NCBI RefSeq assembly: GCF_000166195.2
Contig: NZ_CM001403.1
Coordinates: 6,280,432-6,344,431, forward strand
Direction of reading: 5' to 3'
DNA from: Mucilaginibacter paludis DSM 18603
GTDB taxonomy: Bacteria > Bacteroidota > Bacteroidia > Sphingobacteriales > Sphingobacteriaceae
Length of the DNA stretch: 64,000 nt
Shown here: one piece after another, positions 35,630-45,100 of the stretch
Layout: every line of letters begins with the position of its first letter
Position numbering within the stretch: position 1 is the stretch's first letter
Notes under the pieces: model-generated
What the model saw: only the letters and a program-made list of their open reading frames with translations
Database searches by the model: none
Told to the model about the DNA's origin: nothing
Position numbers and translations under genes: made by a program

Positions 35630-36970
35630 TTATGTCCCGGTATACGTTGAAGGGCTTATCAGTCTGATTTCCTGCTTGATATCATCGCCGATTTGTAAGG
35701 TTTCAACAAATTGTGCAATGGTGGCGGCATTAATTTCGGCATTAGTACGCGTAAGGTCCTTCAAAGCTTCGTACGGATTAGGATAACCCTCGCGGCGTAA
35801 AATAGTTTGTATAGCTTCGGCAACAACAGCCCAGTTAGCCTCCAGGTGCGCGCTTAATGCAGGCTGATTCAGCAATAATTTACCTAAGCCTTTCATGGTC
35901 GATTTTAGCGCTATTAAAGTATGTGCTACAGGTACGCCAATATTGCGTAATACAGTTGAATCCGTCAGATCGCGCTGCAGGCGTGATATAGGCAGTTTAC
36001 CGGCTAAGTGCTCAAATAAAGCGTTGGCAATGCCCAGGTTACCCTCCGAGTTTTCAAAATCAATGGGGTTAACTTTATGCGGCATGGCCGATGAGCCTAT
36101 CTCGCCCGCCTTGATTTTTTGTTTAAAATAATTCATAGATATGTAGGTCCACATATCCCTGTCCAAATCAATCAGTATATTGTTGATCCGTTTTAAATTA
36201 TCACAATGCGCGGCAAAATTATCGTAATGCTCAATCTGCGTAGTGTATTGCGAGCGTTTTAGCCCCAGCACATTATTTACAAAGTTGTTGCCAAAGGCTT
36301 TCCAATCGGTAGCCGGGTAACCCACAAAATGGGCGTTAAAGTTACCTGTTGCGCCACCAAATTTGGCCGAGTAAGGTATAGTGGCAAATAGTTCTAACTG
36401 GGCTTCCAGCCGTTCTACGTATACCATCAGCTCTTTGCCCAAACGGGTGGGCGAAGCAGGCTGCCCGTGCGTATGGGCCAGCATCGGTATGGTTTTCCAT
36501 TCTTCGGCATAAGCTTTTAGCTGATCAATTACCTCATTAACTGCGGGTAGGTAAACCTCGTTCATGGCCAGCTTAAACGAGTAGGGGATGGCGGTATTAT
36601 TAATATCCTGGGATGTTAGGCCAAAATGGATAAATTCTTTTTGCTCCTGCAGGCCGAGAGCATCAAACTTTTGTTTGATAAAGTACTCAACCGCCTTAAC
36701 ATCGTGGTTGGTTATCTTCTCAATGGATTTGATAGCCTCGGCATCGTTTTCGTTAAATAAACGATAAATATCGCGTAACTTTTCAAACAAGGTAGCGTCA
36801 AAATGTTGCAGTTGCGGCAACGGCATTTCGCATAAGGCTATAAAATATTCTATCTCAACAAAAACGCGGTATTTGATTAGCGCTGCTTCTGAGAAATAGG
36901 CCGATAGTTGTTGCGTAGTGTTATGGTACCGGCCATCTACCGGTGATACTGCTGAAAGAGGCGAAAGCAT
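35630..36970 (-). CDS. purB: adenylosuccinate lyase PurB
   Basis: This 446-residue enzyme cleaves adenylosuccinate to AMP and SAICAR to AICAR, releasing fumarate. The signature GSSAMPHKVNPIDFENSEGN of the fumarase/aspartase superfamily is near residue 285, and the opening LSPLSAVSPVDGRY is typical of PurB. The frame is open to 36991, but the ATG at 36970 matches the family start and lies 18 bases after a -7 box. Confidence 0.95.
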   Translation of the reverse strand: MLSPLSAVSPVDGRYHNTTQQLSAYFSEAALIKYRVFVEIEYFIALCEMPLPQLQHFDATLFEKLRDIYRLFNENDAEAIKSIEKITNHDVKAVEYFIKQKFDALGLQEQKEFIHFGLTSQDINNTAIPYSFKLAMNEVYLPAVNEVIDQLKAYAEEWKTIPMLAHTHGQPASPTRLGKELMVYVERLEAQLELFATIPYSAKFGGATGNFNAHFVGYPATDWKAFGNNFVNNVLGLKRSQYTTQIEHYDNFAAHCDNLKRINNILIDLDRDMWTYISMNYFKQKIKAGEIGSSAMPHKVNPIDFENSEGNLGIANALFEHLAGKLPISRLQRDLTDSTVLRNIGVPVAHTLIALKSTMKGLGKLLLNQPALSAHLEANWAVVAEAIQTILRREGYPNPYEALKDLTRTNAEINAATIAQFVETLQIGDDIKQEIRLISPSTYTGT

Positions 36971-36988
36971 GATAATTATGATTTTGCG

Positions 36989-36996
36989 CAAAGATA
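36989..36996 (-). promoter_or_regulatory. -7 promoter box of purB
   Basis: Read on the minus strand, TATCTTTG fits TAnnTTTG, 18 bases before the ATG. Confidence 0.5.
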
Positions 36997-37011
36997 GGAA
37001 AATCAGTTTAT

Positions 37012-37070
37012 GGTGGTTGTTATTGGTTATTGAGTTACCGGGTTATTTAGTTATTGGGTTGGCTAATGAG
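37012..37070 (-). repeat. short GGTTATTG word array
   Basis: Reverse-oriented copies of the AATAACC words (as at 22017 and 52577) lie between purB and tetR. Confidence 0.6.
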
Positions 37071-37151
37071 GACTGATTTGATGGTTGAGGCCGTAAATCA
37101 GAAATGGAACCTGGCATCAAAAATCAAAATAAATCTTCGCTTAAAAAAAGC

Positions 37152-37192
37152 CTATGGAAACTTTGAAATCAAAAAATGTTTCCATAGTTTTG
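37152..37192 (+). promoter_or_regulatory. TetR operator overlapping a full Bacteroidota promoter
   Basis: CTATGGAAAC (37152-37161) and GTTTCCATAG (37178-37187) form a perfect 10-bp inverted repeat with a 16-bp spacer. Overlapping it, TTTG (37162-37165) and TAGTTTTG (37185-37192) are 19 bases apart, exactly the consensus promoter. Repressor binding here would block the promoter. The tetR ATG follows 7 bases later. Confidence 0.8.
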
Positions 37193-37199
37193 ACTGATT

Positions 37200-37820
37200 A
37201 TGTCAAATGTTCAAAAAGATAGAATATTAGAGGGAGCGGAAGAGCTTTTTTTTAAAGCCGGTATCCGTAGTGTAACCATGGACGAGATAGCGCGGCACCT
37301 GGGCATGTCGAAAAAAACCATTTACCAGTATTATCGCGATAAAGATGATATTGTAAGTGCGCTGGTGCAGAAAAAGCTTGAAGAAGACAAGGAGGAGATG
37401 TGCGGGATAGGTATTAAATCGTCGAATGTGATGGAAGAGATGATTACGATGATGAAACACTCCGAGGATTTTTTTTCGCGCGTTAACCCGATCGTGATCC
37501 ACGATCTGCAAAAATACTATCCCGAAGCCTGGCAGTTTTTTCAACGGTTTAAGGCAGATGTGGTAATTGACAGTATGCAGGATATTTTAGACCGTGGTAT
37601 TGTACAGGGTTATGTACGCGAGGATATAGATACCAAAGCGATGGCACGTATGCGGGTATGGCAAATTGAGCTGGGTTTTGATAACAGCGTGTTCCCGCAT
37701 AACGAGTTTAACAGTTGGAAGGTACAGTTGCAGTTTTTAGAACATTTTATTTATGGGATATGCACCGCTAAAGGACACGAAATTTTAAATCAGTATAAAA
37801 ACATATTGGAACACAACTAA
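37200..37820 (+). CDS. TetR/AcrR-family regulator of the efflux operon
   Basis: This 206-residue protein has a TetR helix-turn-helix domain at about 9-55 (SVTMDEIARHLGMSKKTIYQYY) and an all-helical ligand-binding domain. It is the first gene of a four-gene set with TolC, MFP and RND genes and starts just after a promoter framed by a perfect inverted repeat. It probably represses its own operon until a pump substrate binds. The ligand is unknown. Confidence 0.93.
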   Translation: MSNVQKDRILEGAEELFFKAGIRSVTMDEIARHLGMSKKTIYQYYRDKDDIVSALVQKKLEEDKEEMCGIGIKSSNVMEEMITMMKHSEDFFSRVNPIVIHDLQKYYPEAWQFFQRFKADVVIDSMQDILDRGIVQGYVREDIDTKAMARMRVWQIELGFDNSVFPHNEFNSWKVQLQFLEHFIYGICTAKGHEILNQYKNILEHN

Positions 37821-37844
37821 AACAAACCTTAGAATTTAATAGAT

Positions 37845-39257
37845 ATGAAAAATTTGTTTTTAATAGCCGTAGGCCTCACCTTTTTTGCCGCAACTGGCAG
37901 GGCGCAGCAGGCACCGGCACAGCCTTATAACTTTAGTTTGGCTGATTGTATCAAGTATGCTTATGAGCATCAGGATTCGGTACAAAATGCCATATTGGAT
38001 GCCAAGAGCGCGGAGTATAAAGTAAAAGAAACTATTGGGATTGGATTGCCGCAGATTAGCGGTACAGTTTCTTTTCAAGATTATTTGAAAACGCCTCAGA
38101 TATTATTTCCTGATTTTATATCGCCAGCAGTTTATGGAGTTTTAGCTAATGAGGGGGTAAAGAATGGGAGTAACCAAACGATTGTTGTACCAAAGGCAAG
38201 TGGTGCTACACAATCCGTTAGTTTCACCCAAAAATATTCTAACACGTTAGGATTAGATGTGAATCAGATCATATTTGATGGCAGCTACCTTGTAGGTTTG
38301 AAAGCATCCAAAACTTATAAGGAACTTTCGCAAAAAGCTGTCGTACGTAGTAAAATTCAAACTAATGTTTCCGTTACTAAGGCTTATTACCAGGTGTTGG
38401 TAAGTAATGAGCAAATCAAATTGTTAGCTGCCAACATCAATCAGCTAAAACAACAGCTTGACGAGACCACAGCGCAAAACAAACAAGGTTTTGTTGAGAA
38501 AATTGACGTTCAACGTTTAGAGGTTCAATACAATAACTTGGTAACTAACCGCGAAAATATAGTTCGTTCGTTGGTTTTGAATTACGAGATGTTGAAATTT
38601 CAGATGGGTATGCCAATACAAAATCAGCTTACTTTGACAGATCAACTGGAAAATGTACAACTTGACCAGAGTGTTGCTGAAAGTGTTGTTGATACCGCTT
38701 TTTACCATAAACGAATTGAATTTAGTTTACTTGAAACTTCAAAACAATTAAACGAATTAGACCTGAAACGAAAAAAATCGCAGTATTTACCATCACTGGT
38801 TGCTTTCGGCAATACAGGTTTACAATTTCAGGATAATTCTTTTGGTAATCTTTATAATATAAATTACCCATCAACTTATGTAGGCCTTAAGCTAAGCGTG
38901 CCAATATTCAATGGCTTTCAACGTAAATATCAGGTTAAACAATCTGAGATCAGCGTGCTTAAATCTCAGAATGATTTAGCCAATTTAAAAAACGGCTTGA
39001 GCTTACAGGCCGAGGCTTCGCGTATCAATTACATGAACGGTATCCAATCGTTAAACAACCAAAAACGCAGCCGCGAGCTGGCCCAGGAAGTTTTACGCGT
39101 ATCAAAAATTAAATATCAGCAGGGTGTAGGTTCGAGCATTGAGGTTACACAAGCCCAAACTGCTTTAGAAACCGCCGACAACCAATATATACAGGCCTTG
39201 TATGATGCTCTGGTAAACAAGGTTAACCTTGATCAGGCTTACGGACGCATTAACTAA
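37845..39257 (+). CDS. TolC-family outer membrane efflux protein
   Basis: This 470-residue protein has a signal peptide (about 1-20) and two outer-membrane efflux repeats rich in long coiled-coil helices. Typical segments are SLADCIKYAYEHQ near 31 and the C-terminal QGVGSSIEVTQAQTAL. It would form the trimeric outer membrane channel of the tripartite pump. It lies 24 bases after tetR and 30 before the adaptor gene. Confidence 0.93.
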   Translation: MKNLFLIAVGLTFFAATGRAQQAPAQPYNFSLADCIKYAYEHQDSVQNAILDAKSAEYKVKETIGIGLPQISGTVSFQDYLKTPQILFPDFISPAVYGVLANEGVKNGSNQTIVVPKASGATQSVSFTQKYSNTLGLDVNQIIFDGSYLVGLKASKTYKELSQKAVVRSKIQTNVSVTKAYYQVLVSNEQIKLLAANINQLKQQLDETTAQNKQGFVEKIDVQRLEVQYNNLVTNRENIVRSLVLNYEMLKFQMGMPIQNQLTLTDQLENVQLDQSVAESVVDTAFYHKRIEFSLLETSKQLNELDLKRKKSQYLPSLVAFGNTGLQFQDNSFGNLYNINYPSTYVGLKLSVPIFNGFQRKYQVKQSEISVLKSQNDLANLKNGLSLQAEASRINYMNGIQSLNNQKRSRELAQEVLRVSKIKYQQGVGSSIEVTQAQTALETADNQYIQALYDALVNKVNLDQAYGRIN

Positions 39258-39287
39258 TTATAAATCAAACTATCAACAACATAACAA

Positions 39288-40388
39288 ATGAAAAGAATAT
39301 ACTTATTAAGCGTTATAGTGATACTTGCCGCTTGCAACAATAAACCTAAGGATCCGAAGGCTGAGTTAGCCGACCTTAAAAAGCAACAAGCTGATATCAG
39401 CTCAAAAATTGCGGCTCTTGAAGCCAAGCCAGGCATGCAGGATTCAACCAAATCAACTGATGTTAGTGTCGTTACCGTTAAAGCCGGTAGCTTTACCAAT
39501 TATGTACAAATACAGGGTCACATTGATGCGCAGGATAACGTAACAGCTTATCCTCAAACGGCAGGTACTATAATTGCCATCAACGTTAAAGTTGGCGATC
39601 ATGTACACAAAGGCGAAGTGCTTGTGCAATTGGATAACAGCGTATTAAAACAAAATATTTTACAAGCCCAGGCACAGGCCGAGTTGGCCAGCACCGTTTA
39701 TCAGCGCCAAAAAAACCTTTGGGACCAAAAAATTGGAACAGAGGTTCAATTTTTACAGGCCAAAACCAATATGGAGGCTACTCAAAAACAAGTGGCTTCA
39801 TTGCGCCAGCAGGCCGATCTGGCCCGTATCATATCACCTATTAATGGCACGGTTGACCAAATGGATCTGAAACTTGGTCAGGTTGCGTCCCCGGGCACTA
39901 CAGGTATTCGCATAGTTAACGCCGATATATTAAAAGTGAAGGCCGATGTTCCTGAATCATACGCTACAAGGGTAAGCCAGGGGCAAACTGTAAAAGTGCT
40001 ATTCCCTGATGCTAAGGACTCGTTAATAGCCAAGGTTACGTTTGCTTCTAAAGTTATCGACCCAGGATCACGCAGTTTCGGTATCGAAATTAAATTGCCT
40101 ACCAACCGTAATCTTCGCCCTAACATGACAGCGACTTTAAAGATTGCCGACTATAACAAAGCAAGTGTAATTACTGTGCCTTTAAAAGCTATCCAGAAGT
40201 CGGAAGATGGTGACTATGTTTTTGTGAACGAAAATGGCGTAGCTAAACGCAGTGTTGTAAAACAAGGTATTTTATATAATAACCAGGTTGAAATATTATC
40301 GGGCTTAAAACAAGGCGATCAACTCATCGTAATGGGCGCATCCGATGTTGAAGATGGCGATAAAGTGAAAGTTTTAGCTGGTAATTAA
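39288..40388 (+). CDS. RND efflux periplasmic adaptor (membrane fusion protein), lipoprotein
   Basis: This 366-residue protein has a lipobox ILAAC with Cys16 and a short coiled coil. A biotinyl-lipoyl-like hairpin domain and a HlyD-type barrel follow (PQTAGTIIAINVKVGDHVHKG-like region near 85-105). It bridges the RND pump and TolC. Lipid anchoring at Cys16 is expected. It is inside the operon, 19 bases before the pump gene. Confidence 0.93.
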   Translation: MKRIYLLSVIVILAACNNKPKDPKAELADLKKQQADISSKIAALEAKPGMQDSTKSTDVSVVTVKAGSFTNYVQIQGHIDAQDNVTAYPQTAGTIIAINVKVGDHVHKGEVLVQLDNSVLKQNILQAQAQAELASTVYQRQKNLWDQKIGTEVQFLQAKTNMEATQKQVASLRQQADLARIISPINGTVDQMDLKLGQVASPGTTGIRIVNADILKVKADVPESYATRVSQGQTVKVLFPDAKDSLIAKVTFASKVIDPGSRSFGIEIKLPTNRNLRPNMTATLKIADYNKASVITVPLKAIQKSEDGDYVFVNENGVAKRSVVKQGILYNNQVEILSGLKQGDQLIVMGASDVEDGDKVKVLAGN

Positions 40389-40407
40389 TTGCATAAACTA
40401 ATTTGAA

Positions 40408-43400
40408 ATGAAAGACCAGGAAAAAGAATTCGGCCCCTCAAGTTGGGCCATAGATAATAAGCAGGCTGTTTATGTATTGATATTTTTGATTACGCTGATA
40501 GGGTACATGAGTTACTCTAAACTGCCGAAAGAAAACTTCCCTGATATTACCATATCCAAAATTTTTATAACAACTCAATACCTGGGCCAATCGCCACAAA
40601 ATATTGAAACATTGGTGACCAGGCAGCTCGAAAAGCAACTTAAATCGTTGAAAGGTTTAAAGAAGGTAACATCAAATACATTGCAAAATGTATCGGTAAT
40701 AACGGCGGAGTTTCAGGCGAATGTCGATATTAAACAGGCTAAGCAGGATGTTAAGGATGCTGTTGATAAGGCCCGGCCTGATTTGCCTCAGGGCGATGTC
40801 AACTTAAAGCAATCTGATGTATCCGATATCAACGTGGCAGATCAGCCCATATTGAATGTGAATTTATCGGGGAACTACGATCTTAAAAAGCTTAAGGAAT
40901 ATGCCGATAACCTGAAAGATGATATCGAGGGAATGAAGCAGATATCGCAGGTTAAAGAGGTTGGTGCTTTGAAGCCTAATATCCAGATCAATGTGGATAT
41001 AAACAAAATGGCCGCCGCACAAATTGGATATGATGATATTACCAATGCCATTGGCTACGAGAATATCATCTCATCTGCGGGTAATTTAGTAGTTGATGGT
41101 GTACAACGTGCTATTGATATTAAACAGGATTTTAAGAGTGCAGACGAGGTGGGTGCCATGCTTATCCGTAACCCACAAGGTAAAGGTGTTTATCTGCGCG
41201 ATATTGCTGCGATAAAAGATGGCTTCCAGGATCAGGAAAGCTACGCGCGTTTAAAAACTCCTGAAAATCCTAACTTTAAAAATGTAATTACGCTTAACGT
41301 TAGTAAACGTTCAGGCGAAAACCTGATCGAAGCATCCGATGAAATTTACGCCCTGATTAAACAAAAAAACGCAACTATTTTCCCTAAGGGTTTAGATATA
41401 ACCGTTACCGGCGATCAATCGGATAAAACCCGTTCAACCTTGAACGATCTGATCAATACCATCATCATCGGATTTATATTGGTTACCGTTATCCTGATGT
41501 TTTTTATGGGTACCACTAACGCCATATTTGTGGCGCTTTCGGTTCCGTTATCGTGCCTTATCGCGTTTATATTGATGCCGGCCATCGGCTTTACGCTCAA
41601 CATGATCGTGTTGTTCTCGTTTTTGCTGGCCTTAGGTATTGTTGTGGATGATGCTATTGTGGTTATAGAGAATACGCACCGTATTTTTGAAAACGGTAAA
41701 GTGCCGATAGTCAAAGCGGCTAAAATAGCGGCGGGCGAAGTATTTATGCCAGTATTTTCGGGCACCATGACAACCCTTGCTCCATTTGTACCTTTGGCTT
41801 TCTGGAATAGCTTGATCGGCCACTTTATGTTCTTTTTGCCTATCACTTTAATTATCACTTTGTTGGCATCTTTAGTGGTTGCCTATATCATGAACCCTGT
41901 ATTTGCAGTTGATTTCATGAAACCGCATATTGAGGGCGAACATGATCATCCTAAATTTGATAAAAAAGTGCAGCGCGCAACTATAATTTTAGGTGTATTG
42001 GCCTTGCTGGGCTATTTGATGAACTTTGGCGTAGGTAATTTCGTCGTATTAATTATTATCCTGTACCTGTTTAACCACTTCCTTTTAATCAATATTATTG
42101 ATAGGTTCCAAAAAAATGTGTGGCCGCGTTTTCAGTCGTGGTACGCAAGGGTGCTTGAAAAGGCTGTTCGTAGCCCATGGTGGGTATTGGGCGGTACAGT
42201 TGTACTGTTTTTCTTTACCATTGGTTTTTCAGTGGTGAGTAATTTGCCGGTTGAGCAATTCCCGTCCGGCGACCCTAACTTTGTTTACGTATATGTTACC
42301 ATGCCTACCGGTACCGATCAGGGTTATACCAATGGTATTGTGCAACAGTTAGAAAAACGCGTAGCTAAAGTTGTTGAGCCCGATAAAGATATTGTATCTT
42401 CTATTATATCTAACGTATCTGTTAGTGTTACCGACCCATCCGACGAAGATCAGGGTACGTACTATAATAAGGGAAAAATAACAGTTGCCTTTGTTGAATA
42501 TGGTAAGCGTAAGGGTAAAGATACTAAAGCCATCTTAGCCAACATTCGTAAGCAGGTTCAGGGTGTACCCGGCGCAACTATAGCAGTTGCTCAGGAGGCC
42601 AGCGGCCCGCCAACTCAAAAAGAGATCAGTCTTGAAATGGCTGGCGATAATATCGATACACTGGTTAAAACCGCCGACAGGCTTAAAAAGTTTATTGGCA
42701 CCCAAGGTATTAATGGTATTGAAGGCCTGGTGCCCGATGTAAAGGCTGACAAGCCGGAGATTGTGTTCGATGTCAATCGTGAAAGGGCAAACCGCGAGGG
42801 TATAAATACAGCTACTGTTACCAAAGCTCTGTTTACATCGGTTTACGGCTCGAAAGCAGCAGATTTCAGGAACACTACCGAAGATAACTATGAGATTAAT
42901 GTGCGTGCCAACGAAGATCAGCGTTATGATATTGACGTATTGCGCAATTACAGGATCACTTATCGCGACCTGGCCATGGGTGGTGCGATACGCCAGGTGC
43001 CAATTTCGGCCTTTACAGATATCCGTTATACCAATACTTACGCCAATATCAAACACAAGCAACAACGCCGTGTATTAACATTGGGTTCAAACGTTATTAA
43101 ACCTTATAATGGCACGGAAATTAACGCACGTATTTTGCAAGCGCTAAAAACATTCAAGCTTCCGCCCAATGTAACCGTACGTATGGGTGGAGCGCAAGAC
43201 GATCAGATAGAAACGGCAACCTTCCTGGGTAACGCCCTGATGATATCGTTCGGGTTGATATTGATCATCCTGGTAGCGCTGTTTAACTCGATAGGTAAAA
43301 CGCTTATTATTTTGAGCGAGATCTTCTTCAGCATCATCGGAGTTTTCTTAGGGTTAAGCATCTTCCACATGACGTTCTCTATCGTTATGTCGGGTGTGGG

Positions 43401-43839
43401 TATTATTGCTCTTGCCGGTGTGGTTGTACGTAACGGTATCCTGCTTGTTGAGTTTACCGATATGTTAATAGAGCAGGGTGCTAACCTGCACGATGCCGTA
43501 GTTGAGGCTGCCCGCACGCGGATGACGCCTGTATTGTTAACTGCATTTGCCGCTATCTGCGGTTTAATACCGCTGGCTATCGGTTTCAACATCGACTTTG
43601 CCGGGCTATTTACCCACTTTAAACCACATATTTATTTAGGTGGCGATAACGTGGCTTTCTGGGGCCCATTAGCATGGACAATGATTTTCGGTTTAGGCTT
43701 TGCTACCATCATTACCTTAATACTGGTGCCATGTATGTACATCATCCGTGTACACATGAAAAACTGGTTGGCCCGTAAAATAGGCGGTAAGGATGTTAAA
43801 ACAATTGATGAAGGTTTTGACGTGGAACCGGCTCATTAA
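40408..43839 (+). CDS. RND efflux pump permease (AcrB/HAE1 type)
   Basis: This 1143-residue pump has the RND layout of twelve membrane helices and two large periplasmic loops. The proton-relay pair Asp414-Asp415 is in GIVVDDAIVVIENTH, marking the hydrophobe/amphiphile rather than the metal-ion group. It exports an unknown amphiphilic compound using the proton gradient. It is longer than AcrB (about 1050), mainly through extra sequence around the middle helices. It is the last gene of the operon and is followed by a strong terminator. Confidence 0.94.
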   Translation: MKDQEKEFGPSSWAIDNKQAVYVLIFLITLIGYMSYSKLPKENFPDITISKIFITTQYLGQSPQNIETLVTRQLEKQLKSLKGLKKVTSNTLQNVSVITAEFQANVDIKQAKQDVKDAVDKARPDLPQGDVNLKQSDVSDINVADQPILNVNLSGNYDLKKLKEYADNLKDDIEGMKQISQVKEVGALKPNIQINVDINKMAAAQIGYDDITNAIGYENIISSAGNLVVDGVQRAIDIKQDFKSADEVGAMLIRNPQGKGVYLRDIAAIKDGFQDQESYARLKTPENPNFKNVITLNVSKRSGENLIEASDEIYALIKQKNATIFPKGLDITVTGDQSDKTRSTLNDLINTIIIGFILVTVILMFFMGTTNAIFVALSVPLSCLIAFILMPAIGFTLNMIVLFSFLLALGIVVDDAIVVIENTHRIFENGKVPIVKAAKIAAGEVFMPVFSGTMTTLAPFVPLAFWNSLIGHFMFFLPITLIITLLASLVVAYIMNPVFAVDFMKPHIEGEHDHPKFDKKVQRATIILGVLALLGYLMNFGVGNFVVLIIILYLFNHFLLINIIDRFQKNVWPRFQSWYARVLEKAVRSPWWVLGGTVVLFFFTIGFSVVSNLPVEQFPSGDPNFVYVYVTMPTGTDQGYTNGIVQQLEKRVAKVVEPDKDIVSSIISNVSVSVTDPSDEDQGTYYNKGKITVAFVEYGKRKGKDTKAILANIRKQVQGVPGATIAVAQEASGPPTQKEISLEMAGDNIDTLVKTADRLKKFIGTQGINGIEGLVPDVKADKPEIVFDVNRERANREGINTATVTKALFTSVYGSKAADFRNTTEDNYEINVRANEDQRYDIDVLRNYRITYRDLAMGGAIRQVPISAFTDIRYTNTYANIKHKQQRRVLTLGSNVIKPYNGTEINARILQALKTFKLPPNVTVRMGGAQDDQIETATFLGNALMISFGLILIILVALFNSIGKTLIILSEIFFSIIGVFLGLSIFHMTFSIVMSGVGIIALAGVVVRNGILLVEFTDMLIEQGANLHDAVVEAARTRMTPVLLTAFAAICGLIPLAIGFNIDFAGLFTHFKPHIYLGGDNVAFWGPLAWTMIFGLGFATIITLILVPCMYIIRVHMKNWLARKIGGKDVKTIDEGFDVEPAH

Positions 43840-43890
43840 ATTTTAATCGCCGTAGCCGGATTAGACTGGCAACGGAAATTAAATAGCAAA

Positions 43891-43928
43891 AAAACGACCT
43901 TTCCGGGAAACCGGAAAGGTCGTTTTTT
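43891..43928 (+). terminator. terminator of the efflux operon
   Basis: A 16-bp perfect stem (AAAACGACCTTTCCGG with its complement, 43891-43906 and 43911-43926) closes a GAAA tetraloop and ends in T residues. It works on both strands. Confidence 0.93.
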
Positions 43929-44104
43929 ATGGTCGGTGCGGAGGAGAAGAGGCTTAAAAATTCACTCACTCCCCAAAGCGGCGGCCTTTGCGATTCCTTC
44001 CCCACGGGAAGGTGCAGGTAGGGGTTTCTGCGCCGTGTAGTATTTTGCCGCACACTCAAAAACAGGCGTACACCAGGCGCGAGCAGAAGGTTCCTCCCAT
44101 CCAT

Positions 44105-44134
44105 CCATCAATCAATCAATCAATCATTCATTCA
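44105..44134. repeat. short tetranucleotide (CAAT) tract
   Basis: About seven CAAT/CATT units abut the stop codon of the AEC transporter gene on the minus strand. The rest of 43929-44131 contains a small inverted CCTTCCCCACGGGAAGG element and no gene. Confidence 0.6.
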
Positions 44135-45037
44135 AGCCATCCCCCTTAACACCAAATACCAAATTCCGGTTGTTAATAAGGACAGGATAATACCGATGCC
44201 GATAATTAAGTAGGATAGCTTAGGGTTAAGCCCATACTCATCGGCCACAACGCTGGATGTAAGCAGGGTAGGCATAGCGGCCTCGAAGATGCTGATCTGG
44301 GATACGATACCTTTAAACGACAGCGCAAAAAATACCAGCATGACCAGCACAGGCGCTACAATTAATTTATAAAGCAGGGCGAGGGAAATCGGCTTAACCT
44401 CATTGCGCCAGCCGTTAAACCTTAATTGCAGCCCGATGGAAAACAGGGCCAGCGGTGCAACAGTGCCCGCCAGCTTATCAAAAAAAGAATCGAGCGGCGC
44501 CAGGCTCACAAAATGCGGAATGCTTAGCGCCGCCACGCAGCCCAGAAATGGCGGAAAGCGTAAAACCTTTTTAAGGATAAGGCCGGCTGATAGGGCTTGT
44601 TTTTTCGATGCGTTGATGGCTGTTATAACCCCGATGGTTGAGAGCAGTAAGAAGGTAACCTGGTCGCAAATGATGGCCGTACTTAAATACTGCTCGCCAA
44701 AGTAGGCTGCTATGAGCGGGAAACCCACAAACGATGTATTGCCCAATCCGCTGCTCAGCCTTAAACCACCTTCGGTATAACCATCAATGGGCCTGTTTTT
44801 TTTGTATAGCTTAACAAAACACCAGCCGCCAAGCCAAACTATTACCGGCGCTAAAACCGGTGCCAGCAAATTGGTGCTCCAAACAATGTGAGGTAAATAC
44901 TTAAATGATACCGCCGGTAGCGCTATGTAAATTATCCAGGCATTAATACCGCGGTGCGTATCGGCAGGTAAGGTTTTGGAATGCCTGAACAGCATTCCGG
45001 CTATGATACAAACTGCTATCAATATAAAATTTGCCAT
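44132..45037 (-). CDS. AEC-family (auxin efflux carrier-like) transporter
   Basis: This 301-residue protein has about ten membrane helices in two five-helix halves. The first half has IAVCIIAGMLFRHSK and the family-typical GLGNTSFVGFPL near residue 92-103; the second half ends with YLIIGIGIILSLLTTGIW. Relatives export organic acids such as malate or malonate. The substrate is unknown. The ATG at 45037 is preferred over an upstream TTG at 45046. It is divergent from the transglutaminase-like gene. Confidence 0.87.
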   Translation of the reverse strand: MANFILIAVCIIAGMLFRHSKTLPADTHRGINAWIIYIALPAVSFKYLPHIVWSTNLLAPVLAPVIVWLGGWCFVKLYKKNRPIDGYTEGGLRLSSGLGNTSFVGFPLIAAYFGEQYLSTAIICDQVTFLLLSTIGVITAINASKKQALSAGLILKKVLRFPPFLGCVAALSIPHFVSLAPLDSFFDKLAGTVAPLALFSIGLQLRFNGWRNEVKPISLALLYKLIVAPVLVMLVFFALSFKGIVSQISIFEAAMPTLLTSSVVADEYGLNPKLSYLIIGIGIILSLLTTGIWYLVLRGMA

Positions 45038-45100
45038 CCCAGCCAAATATCCAATCTTTTAATAAAAAATTCATTGTCTTTTTTTTATTTTCATAGCCGT

